Source: a virus. Taken from it: a stretch of 36,577 bases of DNA. This document shows, piece after piece, positions 16,476 to 24,917 of this stretch. The stretch covers positions 1 through 36,577 of IMG/VR virus record IMGVR_UViG_3300021964_006388. One strand, 5' to 3'. The notes under the pieces are model-generated. The model ran no database searches. It saw only the letters and a list, made by a program, of their open reading frames with translations, and had not been told where the DNA came from. Within the stretch, counting starts at the first letter, position 1. The number at the start of each line of letters is the position of its first letter. The translations under genes were made by a program, and so were the position numbers.

Positions 16476-18005
16476 ATGGCTGTTAATCCGTTCCTGAGAG
16501 GCATGACAGGCGGTCAAATGGGCGTTGGTCGCCCATCACTGGCTCAAATGATGGCACCAGCCACTGCGCCTACACCTACTGTTGCTGGGCCTACAATGGC
16601 CTCTGCACAGCCTTTAGACCTTGCTGGGCTACGCAGACAGGTACTGGCACAAGCGGCCGCTCCTACAGCCCCCCAATCGCGTCAGGCATTGATGGCTAAG
16701 TACGGCTTGGCACCGACTGCCCCTGCTCCAAAGCCATCACCTATGCAACGCTTGTCAGCGGCATTACCAGCGTCAGGTACGCCTGAGATGGCTGGTTTAG
16801 GCGCTGCTGGTCGAGCTATGCTGGAAATGAGCGGTTATCAGCCAATAGCACAGGCACCTAGCATTGGTCAGATACTGGCACGGTCAGCAGAGGCTGGCAT
16901 CGGTGCTATGGAGAAGAGACAAGCGGCGGAAGAAAGAAAAGCTCAAGAAGAGGCGGCGGCACAAGCAGCCGCTGAACAGCAAGCGTATGAACGTGAGCAA
17001 GCGGCAAAGGAATTTGGGTTAAAGGAAAAAAAGTTTGCTTTTGAACAGGAACAGGCAAAGAGAGAAACTGGTAAGGCTCTTGGGTTCAAACTTCAAGATG
17101 TTAAACATCCAGATGGCACTATAGGTAAGGCTGAAGTTGCATATGTAACACCCGGTAGCCCAGAGGCAGAAGCGTTAAACGCAGACCAGTATGGTCGTGT
17201 TGTGCGATGGGATACCTTCCTACCTAAAGATGTAAAGAAGACTGAACTTGAACCTGTCGAGGGCGTGTTCCTTGAGAATGGTGAAAAGTCGAAGAAACGT
17301 GTATATAGAAAAACAACAGCAGAGGGCGGCTACGTTACAGTAGTTGAAGACCCAGATGCGGAAGGCGGTTTCCGTCCAGTAAAGGATACCGAAGAATTTA
17401 TTTCTTCCGAAAACATAGACCGTGAAGCATTAAGCATAAAAGAAGTTAAGAACCTTGCTAATGAAACAAGAACTCAAAGCAGAGGTATTAAAACCTTAAA
17501 TAAATTATATACAGACCTAGAAGCGGTAGATGGCGGTTTTGCTGGCCTTGCTACATCTCTTTCAGCAAAGGCAAAGACACTCGTTGGTAAGGACTTAACA
17601 CCGAAGGAAATAGCTAGACAGCTTGCTATTGGTATGCAGCAAGGTGTTCTTGGTCAAGTTCGTGTTGATGTTCTTGGCCCCGGCGTGATGACTGAGAATG
17701 ATGCTGAACGTTTGATTCAATACTTAGGTGGAGATTTAAGAAATCTATCAACTGACCCACAAACTGTAAAATGGGCCATAGGTAAAGTATTGGTAGAAAA
17801 GTCTAATGATTATAATACAGACTTGCCATTCTATCAGCGTCAAAGGTCTTTAAGTACAAGTGCATCAACACTTCCAAACTTCAAGACAGTAGAGATACCA
17901 GATATACGCGACCCAGCCGCTGAAGTTCTTGCTGGCCCAGACCAACCAAGTCCAAATGTGGACGCTTTAGTTGATAAATATATGAGTGGACAACAAGGTG
18001 GCTGA
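16476..18005 (+). CDS. Internal virion/ejection-type protein 2
   Basis: A 509-residue product with a Pro/Ala-rich disordered N-terminus (~140 residues), an Ala/Glu/Gln coiled coil (EERKAQEEAAAQAAAEQQAY) near 155-190, and a mixed C-terminal half containing GMQQGVLGQVRVDVLGPGVM. No enzyme motif recognised. AGGAGAGTTAG precedes the ATG. Order and composition fit an ejection protein. Confidence 0.72.
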   Translation: MAVNPFLRGMTGGQMGVGRPSLAQMMAPATAPTPTVAGPTMASAQPLDLAGLRRQVLAQAAAPTAPQSRQALMAKYGLAPTAPAPKPSPMQRLSAALPASGTPEMAGLGAAGRAMLEMSGYQPIAQAPSIGQILARSAEAGIGAMEKRQAAEERKAQEEAAAQAAAEQQAYEREQAAKEFGLKEKKFAFEQEQAKRETGKALGFKLQDVKHPDGTIGKAEVAYVTPGSPEAEALNADQYGRVVRWDTFLPKDVKKTELEPVEGVFLENGEKSKKRVYRKTTAEGGYVTVVEDPDAEGGFRPVKDTEEFISSENIDREALSIKEVKNLANETRTQSRGIKTLNKLYTDLEAVDGGFAGLATSLSAKAKTLVGKDLTPKEIARQLAIGMQQGVLGQVRVDVLGPGVMTENDAERLIQYLGGDLRNLSTDPQTVKWAIGKVLVEKSNDYNTDLPFYQRQRSLSTSASTLPNFKTVEIPDIRDPAAEVLAGPDQPSPNVDALVDKYMSGQQGG

Positions 18006-19674
18006 TTTAGACAGACTAAAAGCGGCGTTTATGAAGGCGCATGAGGCTGGTAACACAGAAGACGCCCGTGTTCTTGCTGGCGAGATTAAACGTCTACAAC
18101 AGCAAAAACCAGCAGTGAAAGCGCCAAAGCCATCAGGTGCGCCCACCGCTGAACAACAGATGATGTCTATGCCAGATGAGTTTACTGGCGAGGCCACAGC
18201 AGAGGCTAAAGAGTTTCTGCCGGGGTTTGGCACAGCCGCGTTGCAAGGCCTGACATTCGGCTTATCTGATGAGATTGGCGCTGGTGTAGAGGGATTGAAA
18301 GCATTAGTTCGTGGCGAAGATTTTATGCCAGCCGCTAAAGCGCGTATGGCTGAATCTGCCGCTGAGAGAGCCGGATTTAGAGAGCAATATCCTAAGTCAG
18401 CTATTGCTGGCGAGATACTTGGCTCATTACCTATGGGCGTTGCTGGTGGTGTTAAACTCGCCGCAAGACAAGCCGCTAAAGGCACAGGTCGGTTGCTGTC
18501 GGGCGCACAGCAAGCGGCATTGGCTGGCGCTGGCGGCGCTCTAGCTGGGGCTGGTGGTGCAGAAGGTGGCTTAGAAGAAAGAGCTAAAGCGGCGGCTATT
18601 GGCGGCGCGATAGGCACTGGTCTAGGCGCGGCAGGTGCCGCATTACCCACAGGTGCTACACGCGAGGTTCGTGGCTTGCTTGATGAAGGTGTGCCGTTGA
18701 CTGTGGGGCAACAATTAGGCGGCCCTGTAGCTTATGCAGAGAACCTTCTTGGCAAGACGCTGATAGGCGATATTGCTGGTATTTCTAGCGCCCAGAGGAA
18801 GGCATTTGAAGGCTTCAGCAAGAACTTCATACAGGATGCTCTTGAGCCTATTGGCGTAAAAATACCTGAAGGTATGAATGTAAAGAAAGCCGCCAAGTTT
18901 GCGGAAGAAAAGATTAAGTCAACATTTACAGAGGCTGTAAAGAAGGCTGACTTGCCTGACACAACACCTGTGCTTGAAATGATGGAATCTGCTATCAAGC
19001 CAAAGTCTCTTAATGACATTGACTTGAATCTCGATGACATAAAACAAGTTAGAAAAATCCTACAAGATTCTGTTGCGTCAAATATCTTTGAAAACAAGAT
19101 GACTGGCCAAATGGTTCAGAAATCACTAAAAGCCCTCAATGATGCGACAAAGAAGGCTGACCTTGGCGATAACGCAAAGCAAGTAATTAAGGCCGCAAAG
19201 GAAAATCTTGAAAGCATACTTGTATCTCAAAATAGAAACAATCAGGAGCTGATGAACGCAAGAAAAGCGTACAGAAATATGTTTCCGATGAGAGCCGCCG
19301 CAAAGAAAGGCCGTAAAAGAGGTGCGTTTACGCCAGAGCAAGCTACAGAAGCACTGGAATCAGCCAAGTATATGGATGCGCCTATGTATGAAGGCGTTAA
19401 GAGAGCAGAAGATATTCTTAGTGGCTCTGTGCCATCGCCGGAAGGCACTGCTGGTTTGTTGACACTGCCAAAACTGGCCACAGGTGGCGGGTTATACGCC
19501 GCTGGCACTCAGGCATTGCCAGCCCTTGCCGGGCTTGCCGCTATATACAGAACAGGCCCATTAGGTGCCGCTGTTGCTAGAGAAGCTCTATCAACGCCGG
19601 GGTACTTGGCAAGGTCACTAGCCGCCGCACCAGCCGTATCAGGCATGACAGGCGGTCTACTAGCAGAACAATAG
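17998..19674 (+). CDS. Internal virion/ejection-type protein 3
   Basis: A 558-residue product. I chose GTG 17998 because it yields an N-terminus MADLDRLKAAF like related structural proteins, with an 8-nt overlap; GTG 17986 is possible. Residues ~150-215 are Ala/Gly-rich and hydrophobic (AALAGAGGALAGAGGAEGG), a candidate membrane-inserting stretch, and another hydrophobic run lies near the C-terminus. The central part is helical and charged. Likely DNA-ejection role. Confidence 0.74.
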   Translation: MADLDRLKAAFMKAHEAGNTEDARVLAGEIKRLQQQKPAVKAPKPSGAPTAEQQMMSMPDEFTGEATAEAKEFLPGFGTAALQGLTFGLSDEIGAGVEGLKALVRGEDFMPAAKARMAESAAERAGFREQYPKSAIAGEILGSLPMGVAGGVKLAARQAAKGTGRLLSGAQQAALAGAGGALAGAGGAEGGLEERAKAAAIGGAIGTGLGAAGAALPTGATREVRGLLDEGVPLTVGQQLGGPVAYAENLLGKTLIGDIAGISSAQRKAFEGFSKNFIQDALEPIGVKIPEGMNVKKAAKFAEEKIKSTFTEAVKKADLPDTTPVLEMMESAIKPKSLNDIDLNLDDIKQVRKILQDSVASNIFENKMTGQMVQKSLKALNDATKKADLGDNAKQVIKAAKENLESILVSQNRNNQELMNARKAYRNMFPMRAAAKKGRKRGAFTPEQATEALESAKYMDAPMYEGVKRAEDILSGSVPSPEGTAGLLTLPKLATGGGLYAAGTQALPALAGLAAIYRTGPLGAAVAREALSTPGYLARSLAAAPAVSGMTGGLLAEQ

Positions 19675-19683
19675 GAATGATGC

Positions 19684-19712
19684 TATAAAGAGGTAGTGCC
19701 TCTAGGAGAACA
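19684..19712 (+). promoter_or_regulatory. Possible extended -10 promoter and small hairpin before the tail fibres
   Basis: TGCTATAAA at 19681-19689 fits an extended -10 box (TGn before TATAAA) with no good -35. It is followed by a small AGAGG/CCTCT hairpin and an AGGAG ribosome site. This is the only sizeable gap (40 nt) near the fibre genes. Confidence 0.35.
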
Positions 19713-19714
19713 AT

Positions 19715-20689
19715 ATGGCAAAGAACAGCATACGCGATTACGATGCTACTAACTCAAATAACACCGACATCCAGTCCATCGACATCAGCGAGGGCTGTTC
19801 TCCGGCTGGCATCAACAACGCCATCCGCGAGGTTATGGCCGACCTAAAGGACGTGTCTACTGGCGCGGTGGCTTTGGAAAGCCCGTCTGCTGATAGCCTG
19901 AGTGTAACTGGCGACCTGACCGTTGACACCGACACCCTTTACGTTGACAGCACAAATAATCAAGTGGGCATTGGGACGACTTCGCCAGCGTCAGGGTATA
20001 AACTTGAAATTGAAAACAGTACAGGCAACGCCCAACAACTTATTACTGCTGGCACAAACTACAACTCAACCATAAGTTTTGGCGACCAGACAGCAAACAC
20101 TAGCGGTCAGATTGTTTATGCTCACAACGGCGATTATATGAGATTTGATACAAACGGCTCAGAAGCTATGCGCGTCGACAGCAGTGGCAACTTGCTGGTG
20201 GGGAAGACTTCTGTTGACAATACAACCGCTGGTGGAGACATTTATGCAGGTTCTATCTCACTTGTTGAAGATGGAAGCAGGGTTGCAACTTTTGTTCGTA
20301 AGACAAGCGATGGTGAAATTGTTAGCTTCCGCAAAGACACCACCACTGTGGGGAGTATTTCTGTAACAGGGTCATCTACAGCATACAACACCTCATCAGA
20401 CTACCGCCTCAAAGAAAACGTGGTAGCAGACTGGGACGCAACCACACGCCTCAAGCAACTCAACCCTGTTCGGTTTAACTTTATTGCTGACCCTGACACC
20501 ACAGTCGATGGCTTCCTTGCACACGAGGTGCAGACGATTGTTCCAGAGGCTATTACCGGCACACATAATGAGGTAGATGACGATGATAACCCTGTGTATC
20601 AAGGCATTGACCAGTCAAAGCTGGTGCCGTTGCTGGTGAAGACCATACAGGAACTTGAAGCCCGTATTACGGCACTGGAGAACGCATAA
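19715..20689 (+). CDS. Tail fibre with S74 intramolecular chaperone domain
   Basis: A 324-residue product. Residues 1-50 are a conserved anchor (IRDYDATNSNNTDIQSIDIS, then AGINNAIREVMADL), also present in the next gene. Residues 75-165 carry QVGIGTTSP and AMRVDSSGNLLVG, common in trimeric fibres. From ~226 the peptidase S74 chaperone begins, with SSDYRLKENV giving the Ser228-Asp229 and Lys233 site, and ends in a coiled coil KTIQELEARITALENA. The domain trimerises the fibre and then cuts itself off, probably just before Ser228. Confidence 0.88.
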   Translation: MAKNSIRDYDATNSNNTDIQSIDISEGCSPAGINNAIREVMADLKDVSTGAVALESPSADSLSVTGDLTVDTDTLYVDSTNNQVGIGTTSPASGYKLEIENSTGNAQQLITAGTNYNSTISFGDQTANTSGQIVYAHNGDYMRFDTNGSEAMRVDSSGNLLVGKTSVDNTTAGGDIYAGSISLVEDGSRVATFVRKTSDGEIVSFRKDTTTVGSISVTGSSTAYNTSSDYRLKENVVADWDATTRLKQLNPVRFNFIADPDTTVDGFLAHEVQTIVPEAITGTHNEVDDDDNPVYQGIDQSKLVPLLVKTIQELEARITALENA

Positions 20690-22008
20690 TGGCCAAAGAT
20701 AAGCTCACTGATTACGATAGCACCGCCGCCAACAACCTAGATGTCGGCGGAATATCTGTAGCTGAAGGCATGTTACCTAGTGGCGTGAACAACGCCATTC
20801 GGGAGCAGATGAGCCATCTCGCTGACTTTGCGGCTGGCACCAGCGGTGTGGACGTTCTAAAGCTACAGGACGACACCGACACCAACAGCATCAAGTTGCA
20901 AGCGCCATCAAGCGTGACCACGACCACCACATTCACATTGCCTGACGGTGACGGCAGCGCCGACCAAGTTTTGAAGACGGATGGGTCGGGGCAGTTAGGC
21001 TGGGCGGATAGACACGCGAACCCCTCGCTCATCATCAATGGACAGATGACAGTAGCACAGCGAGCCACTTCAAGCACATCAGCAGGAATGAACTCAGTAG
21101 ATAGATGGAATGCGTCTTTTGGCGGTTCTGGTGCGGCTGTCACACAATCGCAAGAAAGTCTGAGTTCAGGCGATGCCCCATATGCTTTAGGACTTAGAAA
21201 CTATTTCAGGTCAACAGTTACAGGCACTTCCACTGATACTGGTGCTTATCACCAGATTTTACAGTATGTAGAAGCACAAAATATGGCTCAAAGTGGTTGG
21301 AATTTTACTTCTACTAGTTCTTATATAACGCTTTCATTTTGGGTTCGTTCAAGTCTTGCTGGTACCTATACAGTTTATTTTCAAAGCAAAGATGGTACTG
21401 AGCAATCATATGCTCACGAATTTACCCTCAGTGCTAATACTTGGACAAAAGTAACTAAAACAGTACCCGGAAATTCAAACATCACCATAAACAATGATAA
21501 TGGCCCCGGCCTACTTGTTAATGTAGTGGCACATTTTGGCACTGATTACACGACATCTGGAAGTACAACAAATGCTTGGAAGGCGGCAGATATCGCAGAT
21601 GTCACTGAAGACTATGCTCAAAACTGGTTAAATACTTCTGGTGCAACCTTTGATTTGACTGGCGTAAAATTAGAATTAGGTCAAACGGCAACCGACTTTA
21701 TTCATCAGCCATATGATGAAGTGCTTAACCAATGTTTGCGTTATTATCAGCAAAGTTTGGGCGGTGGTTCTAGGTTAATTAAATCAGGTTATGCTACAGC
21801 TACTAATCTTCAATTTTTGACAGTAGACCATATGGTGACAATGAACCACAATCCAGACATAGTATTCAGCAACACGGGTGCGTCAAATATGTCAACCACC
21901 GTTACCTTAAATGTGAATGGCACAAAACGATTTGAAGTTTTTGGCACCCAAACGGTGACTGGCGAAGGATATTTTTTGTTCGATTATACAGCAGATGCGG
22001 AGTTATAA
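20689..22008 (+). CDS. Second tail fibre/receptor-binding protein
   Basis: A 439-residue product joined to the first fibre gene by a TAATG overlap. Its first 45 residues (LTDYDSTAANNLDVGGISVA, then SGVNNAIREQMSHLADF) match the anchor of the neighbour. Then TFTLPDGDGSADQVLKTDG leads to NPSLIINGQMTVAQR and a beta-rich jelly-roll-like domain with ITLSFWVRSSLAGTYTV and GVKLELGQTATDF. That type of module is common in carbohydrate-binding phage fibres. No S74 domain is present. Confidence 0.82.
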   Translation: MAKDKLTDYDSTAANNLDVGGISVAEGMLPSGVNNAIREQMSHLADFAAGTSGVDVLKLQDDTDTNSIKLQAPSSVTTTTTFTLPDGDGSADQVLKTDGSGQLGWADRHANPSLIINGQMTVAQRATSSTSAGMNSVDRWNASFGGSGAAVTQSQESLSSGDAPYALGLRNYFRSTVTGTSTDTGAYHQILQYVEAQNMAQSGWNFTSTSSYITLSFWVRSSLAGTYTVYFQSKDGTEQSYAHEFTLSANTWTKVTKTVPGNSNITINNDNGPGLLVNVVAHFGTDYTTSGSTTNAWKAADIADVTEDYAQNWLNTSGATFDLTGVKLELGQTATDFIHQPYDEVLNQCLRYYQQSLGGGSRLIKSGYATATNLQFLTVDHMVTMNHNPDIVFSNTGASNMSTTVTLNVNGTKRFEVFGTQTVTGEGYFLFDYTADAEL

Positions 22009-22010
22009 AT

Positions 22011-22202
22011 ATGCAACACGCGCCGATGAACATAACGTCAGCACAATATAAAAGAAATGTAAGGGGCGGAGATAATACACTTATTTTTGCTGTTATTGAT
22101 GGCATTGAATATTGGATTTCAATAGATGATGCCAGTCCTAGATATAGAGAAATCATGCGCCAAGTAGAAGCTGGTGAGTTAACTATACAGGACGCAGACT
22201 GA
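22011..22202 (+). CDS. Small phage protein after tail fibres
   Basis: A 63-residue product: MNITSAQYKR, then NTLIFAVIDGIEYWISID and EIMRQVEAGELTIQDAD. This pattern is typical of a short protein coded right after tail fibres in many phages; a fibre-assembly or fibre-associated role is plausible but unproven. Its stop overlaps the next gene start by one base. Confidence 0.75.
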   Translation: MQHAPMNITSAQYKRNVRGGDNTLIFAVIDGIEYWISIDDASPRYREIMRQVEAGELTIQDAD

Positions 22203-22426
22203 TGGAAATGACCAGCCTCATCGACACGCTGACCGGGCTAGTCGTGGCTGGCCTTGCTTGGTTCCTATCTGAGCAAAGCAAAGAGCAGAAGCGGCTCAAT
22301 ATTTTGCTGAATAAAACACGCGAGGAATACGCCACAAAGTTTGAACTGCGTGACGACATGCGTCAGGTTATGGACGCCCTGCACCGGGTCGAGGACAAGC
22401 TCGATAAAGTCTTGGGCCGTGGTTGA
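22202..22426 (+). CDS. Small membrane-anchored coiled-coil protein
   Basis: A 74-residue product with one N-terminal membrane segment (LIDTLTGLVVAGLAWFLS) followed by a charged coiled coil to the C-terminus. The layout is seen in many phage accessory proteins near lysis or tail genes; it could be a spanin-like or holin-associated protein but lacks a lipobox. Confidence 0.7.
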   Translation: MEMTSLIDTLTGLVVAGLAWFLSEQSKEQKRLNILLNKTREEYATKFELRDDMRQVMDALHRVEDKLDKVLGRG

Positions 22427-22613
22427 GGGCTTTGTATTTCTGGTTGTGCTAATGCTAAACACTGGCCAACTGGAAGTACACGCCGACATCCTACCTGCCT
22501 GCCCACCAGAAGAACAAGTAATCCAGAACTACGAACAGCTAATCGAGCGCGGCGACATCCGCGACTGGCGAGCTATGTGCAAGAAAGTCACGTTTGACGA
22601 CCAAGGCACATGA
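22419..22613 (+). CDS. Small exported/membrane protein with two Cys
   Basis: A 64-residue product from GTG 22419, overlapping the previous gene by 8 nt. It has a hydrophobic N-terminal segment (FVFLVVLMLNTG) and two Cys (in ACPPE and RAMCKK) that could form a disulfide outside the cytoplasm. The start codon is uncertain because the ribosome site is weak; ATG 22452 is an alternative but would cut the hydrophobic segment. Confidence 0.6.
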   Translation: MVEGFVFLVVLMLNTGQLEVHADILPACPPEEQVIQNYEQLIERGDIRDWRAMCKKVTFDDQGT

Positions 22614-22789
22614 TAGAGTTTCTGCTAGTCGTATATATGGGCGCTGGCATCATCAGCCAGACGCAGACATTCGCTGACGTTGACCGTTGCCTGTACATAG
22701 CAAATCGCCTAAACCACCAGCCACCTATATCGTCACTGGACGGTAAACGTGTTAAAATGGTCGCTATATGCAAACCAGTGTTGAAGTAG
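22610..22789 (+). CDS. Small exported/membrane protein with two Cys
   Basis: A 59-residue product starting at an ATGA overlap. The N-terminus MIEFLLVVYMGAGIIS is a likely membrane or signal segment; Cys follow in DRCLYIANRL and near the C-terminus in VAICKPVLK. It has the same build as the preceding gene and as the one at 32506-32739, so these may be distant paralogues. Confidence 0.6.
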   Translation: MIEFLLVVYMGAGIISQTQTFADVDRCLYIANRLNHQPPISSLDGKRVKMVAICKPVLK

Positions 22790-22793
22790 GGCT

Positions 22794-23270
22794 ATGGAAC
22801 CAATCACTATTGCAGCCGCCGTCAGCGGCGCTACAGCGGCGTTTAACACCATAAAGAATATGATAGCGGCTGGCCGTGACATCGAATCCTGTATGGGTGA
22901 CGTATCGCGCTGGATGAAGATGGCTAGTGACGTTGACCAAGCTGAAAAGCAGTCTAAGAACCCGCCGCTGTTTAAGAAGCTATTCTCTGCTGGTTCCATT
23001 GAGGAAGAGGCGTTGCAAGCCTACACAGCCAAGAAGAAGCTAGAAGCCCAGCGTCAGGAACTGAAGACATTTCTGAATATGTCGTATGGGCCGCAAGCGT
23101 GGGCTGACCTGATTCAGCTAGAGGGACGTATTCGCAAGCAACGACAGGAAGCCATTTACAAGCAACAGGAAATGCGTCAGAAGGTAATTGAAATTATTGC
23201 TGCCGGAATACTTATATTGACAGTGACCGTATTATTAGTCAGCCTAGTATGGTTAGGAGTAAACTACTAG
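22794..23270 (+). CDS. Membrane-anchored phage protein of unknown function
   Basis: A 158-residue product. The N-terminal 30 residues are mildly hydrophobic (ITIAAAVSGATAAFNTIKNM); the middle holds SCMGDVSRWM and KNPPLFKKLF, a pattern recurrent in marine phage genomes; residues ~65-130 are a basic coiled coil; the last 25 residues are a clear membrane helix (AAGILILTVTVLLVSLVWLG). Spanin or tail-associated roles are possible; no proof. Confidence 0.75.
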   Translation: MEPITIAAAVSGATAAFNTIKNMIAAGRDIESCMGDVSRWMKMASDVDQAEKQSKNPPLFKKLFSAGSIEEEALQAYTAKKKLEAQRQELKTFLNMSYGPQAWADLIQLEGRIRKQRQEAIYKQQEMRQKVIEIIAAGILILTVTVLLVSLVWLGVNY

Positions 23271-23279
23271 GAGACTGTC

Positions 23280-23447
23280 ATGTGGAAGCCAAGGATTCGG
23301 CATGAGATAGAACAGCGCACACCGCAAGGTGACTGCATAGTAAAGGTATTTGACGAAAACGAATTGTTGGAAGTGTTGACGTTTAATGCTTGCAACTCAG
23401 CGTTGAGTTGGGTAGAACGGAGAGAAGAAAGCTATTCTCTATCCTAG
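23280..23447 (+). CDS. Small hypothetical protein, last late gene
   Basis: A 55-residue product, MWKPRIRHEIEQRTPQG at the start. ATG 23280 has TAGGAG 6 nt upstream. It is predicted as a small alpha/beta protein. Its stop at 23447 overlaps the stop of the converging gene on the other strand by 4 nt, and a strong terminator follows. Confidence 0.65.
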   Translation: MWKPRIRHEIEQRTPQGDCIVKVFDENELLEVLTFNACNSALSWVERREESYSLS

Positions 23448-23641
23448 CTTTCTGTTTTCCTCCCTAACTCCACCCCAGAGGTTCCCCCTTGGCCTCTGGG
23501 GTTTTTTTCTTTCATATAGTCTTCCACGCTGATAGAGCGCACTTCAGATGCGGCACCAAACTTTTGCGGTGTCCAGAACGCCTTGGTGTATGCAGGGAAC
23601 TTTTCTTTTGCGTCTTCTTTGATGTAGTTCTTCTTAGCCAT
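23444..23641 (-). CDS. Small basic hypothetical protein, end of leftward operon
   Basis: A 65-residue product. Its C-terminal codons (NPRGQGGTSGVELGRKTES) are written through the opposite-strand terminator hairpin, so that tail may be shaped by DNA needs. No family recognised. Start overlaps the holin stop (TAATG). Confidence 0.6.
   Translation of the reverse strand: MAKKNYIKEDAKEKFPAYTKAFWTPQKFGAASEVRSISVEDYMKEKNPRGQGGTSGVELGRKTES
23473..23512 (+). terminator. Strong intrinsic terminator at the end of the late operon
   Basis: CCCCAGAGG and CCTCTGGGG form a perfect 9-bp stem with an 11-nt loop, followed by seven T and TCTTTC-like bases. It ends rightward transcription inside the 3' end of the converging leftward gene. 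A weaker 9-bp stem (AGAAAGCTA/TAGCTTTCT) just upstream at 23426-23453 may assist. Confidence 0.9.
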
Positions 23642-24036
23642 TATTTAGACACGCCCTTCAGCTTCTCAAAGCTACGCATACCGCCCAGACCCAGCATACC
23701 AAGCAACACGGTCATCAGGCTGTCCATATCAAACGCTGGCATCGGTGGCACGTTGTAGCCCATATAGGCCACAACAAAGTCAGTAGCCGGGAACAGCACA
23801 AAGTGAGCCATTAACGCCACGCCGCATGTCCACCCGATAAACGGACGCCAACCAGCCACGAACAGCGACCTGTGAGCCGCCTCTACCTTATTTATGTCCA
23901 GTTGACCCTTGGCAAGCTCTTGAGCGTGTTTGTCGGCCATTGTAGCCAGTTCGTGAGCCAGTTTATTCTTCTGGTCTTTGTCTTCGATAAACTTGTCTAG
24001 CAGCCCTGTAACCGGGCCTATCAGTGCCTGTATCAT
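23641..24036 (-). CDS. Holin (3-TM, GTA-type)
   Basis: A 131-residue product like the three-helix holin family first named from gene transfer agents: a helical charged N-terminus (DKDQKNKLAHELATMADKHA), then RPFIGWTCGVALMAHFVLF and SLMTVLLGMLGLGGMRSFE as membrane segments. WRPFIGW is the signature. It would permeabilise the inner membrane for the lysozyme encoded upstream in the same operon. Confidence 0.85.
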   Translation of the reverse strand: MIQALIGPVTGLLDKFIEDKDQKNKLAHELATMADKHAQELAKGQLDINKVEAAHRSLFVAGWRPFIGWTCGVALMAHFVLFPATDFVVAYMGYNVPPMPAFDMDSLMTVLLGMLGLGGMRSFEKLKGVSK

Positions 24037-24218
24037 ATCTCGCCCTTCTCTGTCATTGCTTGGTACTCTGGATGGTGCTTACTGACCGCCTTTTCCAGCA
24101 ATGAGATAAGCCCTTCGCTAATCAGCGCCTTACGCGCCTCATCGTCACAGTCGAACACTACGGTAGCTGAACCGTCTTCATGCTCTGTAACGCTCTCAAC
24201 GACTATAATGCTTTTCAT
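24033..24218 (-). CDS. Small hypothetical protein in the lysis cluster
   Basis: A 61-residue acidic product: strands SIIVVESVTEHEDGSATVVF, then a helix EARKALISEGLISLLEKAVS. AAAGGGAAAGAT precedes the ATG, and its end overlaps the holin start. The protein is soluble. Function unknown; a lysis-timing role can only be guessed from place. Confidence 0.7.
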   Translation of the reverse strand: MKSIIVVESVTEHEDGSATVVFDCDDEARKALISEGLISLLEKAVSKHHPEYQAMTEKGEI

Positions 24219-24277
24219 ATCTTTCCCTTTCTATACTCTACAAACGATAAACATAGTTTATACGCCACAACGCATTG

Positions 24278-24475
24278 TCACTTAGCCTCATTGCCAACCC
24301 AAACGGCAAATGCACCAGTAGCCGCTCCGACTATGGTGCTAACGAAAGCTGTCTGTTGGGTGGTAGCATCAGCGCCAAGCGACATAAACCAGTCGCATAC
24401 ATTCCAAGCCATTACTGTAAACGCCAGCATCATCAGGCGTGGAATAATCTTATATTCAACTAGCGTCTTGCTCAT
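24278..24475 (-). CDS. Small two-helix membrane protein, holin-like
   Basis: A 65-residue product with two probable membrane helices (LMMLAFTVMAWNVCDWFM and TAFVSTIVGAATGAFAVWVG). Size and build fit a class II holin or antiholin next to the lysozyme gene, which it overlaps by 20 nt. Confidence 0.72.
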   Translation of the reverse strand: MSKTLVEYKIIPRLMMLAFTVMAWNVCDWFMSLGADATTQQTAFVSTIVGAATGAFAVWVGNEAK

Positions 24476-24917
24476 AGACCAAGTTCCTCATTCTTCCTAC
24501 TAGCCGCCTAGCGCGGTTAGGAACCTGAGTATACCATTTGCTATCTACCATTTCATCTGCCGCCCGATTGTAGTCGTGGTCGCGCACCGCGGCCCACATA
24601 TTACGGAACCGCTCAAGGCGCGGATAACCAAGATTGAACATCATATTGGCTATGATGTGCTGTAGCTCATCACCGAATGTGTCCCACTCTGGGTACAGTC
24701 GGCGGCAGTCTTCTATGGTGATTAGGATGTCCAGATTGAACGCCTGTTTGACACGTTCCTCGCTGACCTCAGTGCCAACAGGTTTGCCGTACTCAGGGTC
24801 TTCGACTTTGATGAGATGGCCAATTCCGAAAGTCGGCAAATCGAGATGGTCTAAATATATCTCGTACTTACAGCCTTCATCAGCCGTGATTTCTTCCCTG
24901 AGTACGTCTAGGTTCAT
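24456..24917 (-). CDS. Endolysin, GH24 lysozyme
   Basis: A 153-residue T4-type lysozyme that cuts the glycan of peptidoglycan. The catalytic triad is complete with exact family spacing: Glu14 (ITADEGCKY), Asp23 (IYLDHLD) and Thr29 (LPTFGIGH), matching Glu11, Asp20 and Thr26 of T4 lysozyme. The C-terminal RARRLVGRMRNL fits helical ends of the family. No signal peptide is seen, so a holin must release it. It lies in the leftward operon with recombination genes. Confidence 0.93.
   Translation of the reverse strand: MNLDVLREEITADEGCKYEIYLDHLDLPTFGIGHLIKVEDPEYGKPVGTEVSEERVKQAFNLDILITIEDCRRLYPEWDTFGDELQHIIANMMFNLGYPRLERFRNMWAAVRDHDYNRAADEMVDSKWYTQVPNRARRLVGRMRNLVYEQDAS

Noticed and set aside
17967-18650. 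227-residue open frame on the minus strand
   Set aside because: It is antisense to the ejection-type protein; its Pro/Ala/Ser composition is the mirror of Ala/Gly-rich codons and it has no domain or ribosome site.
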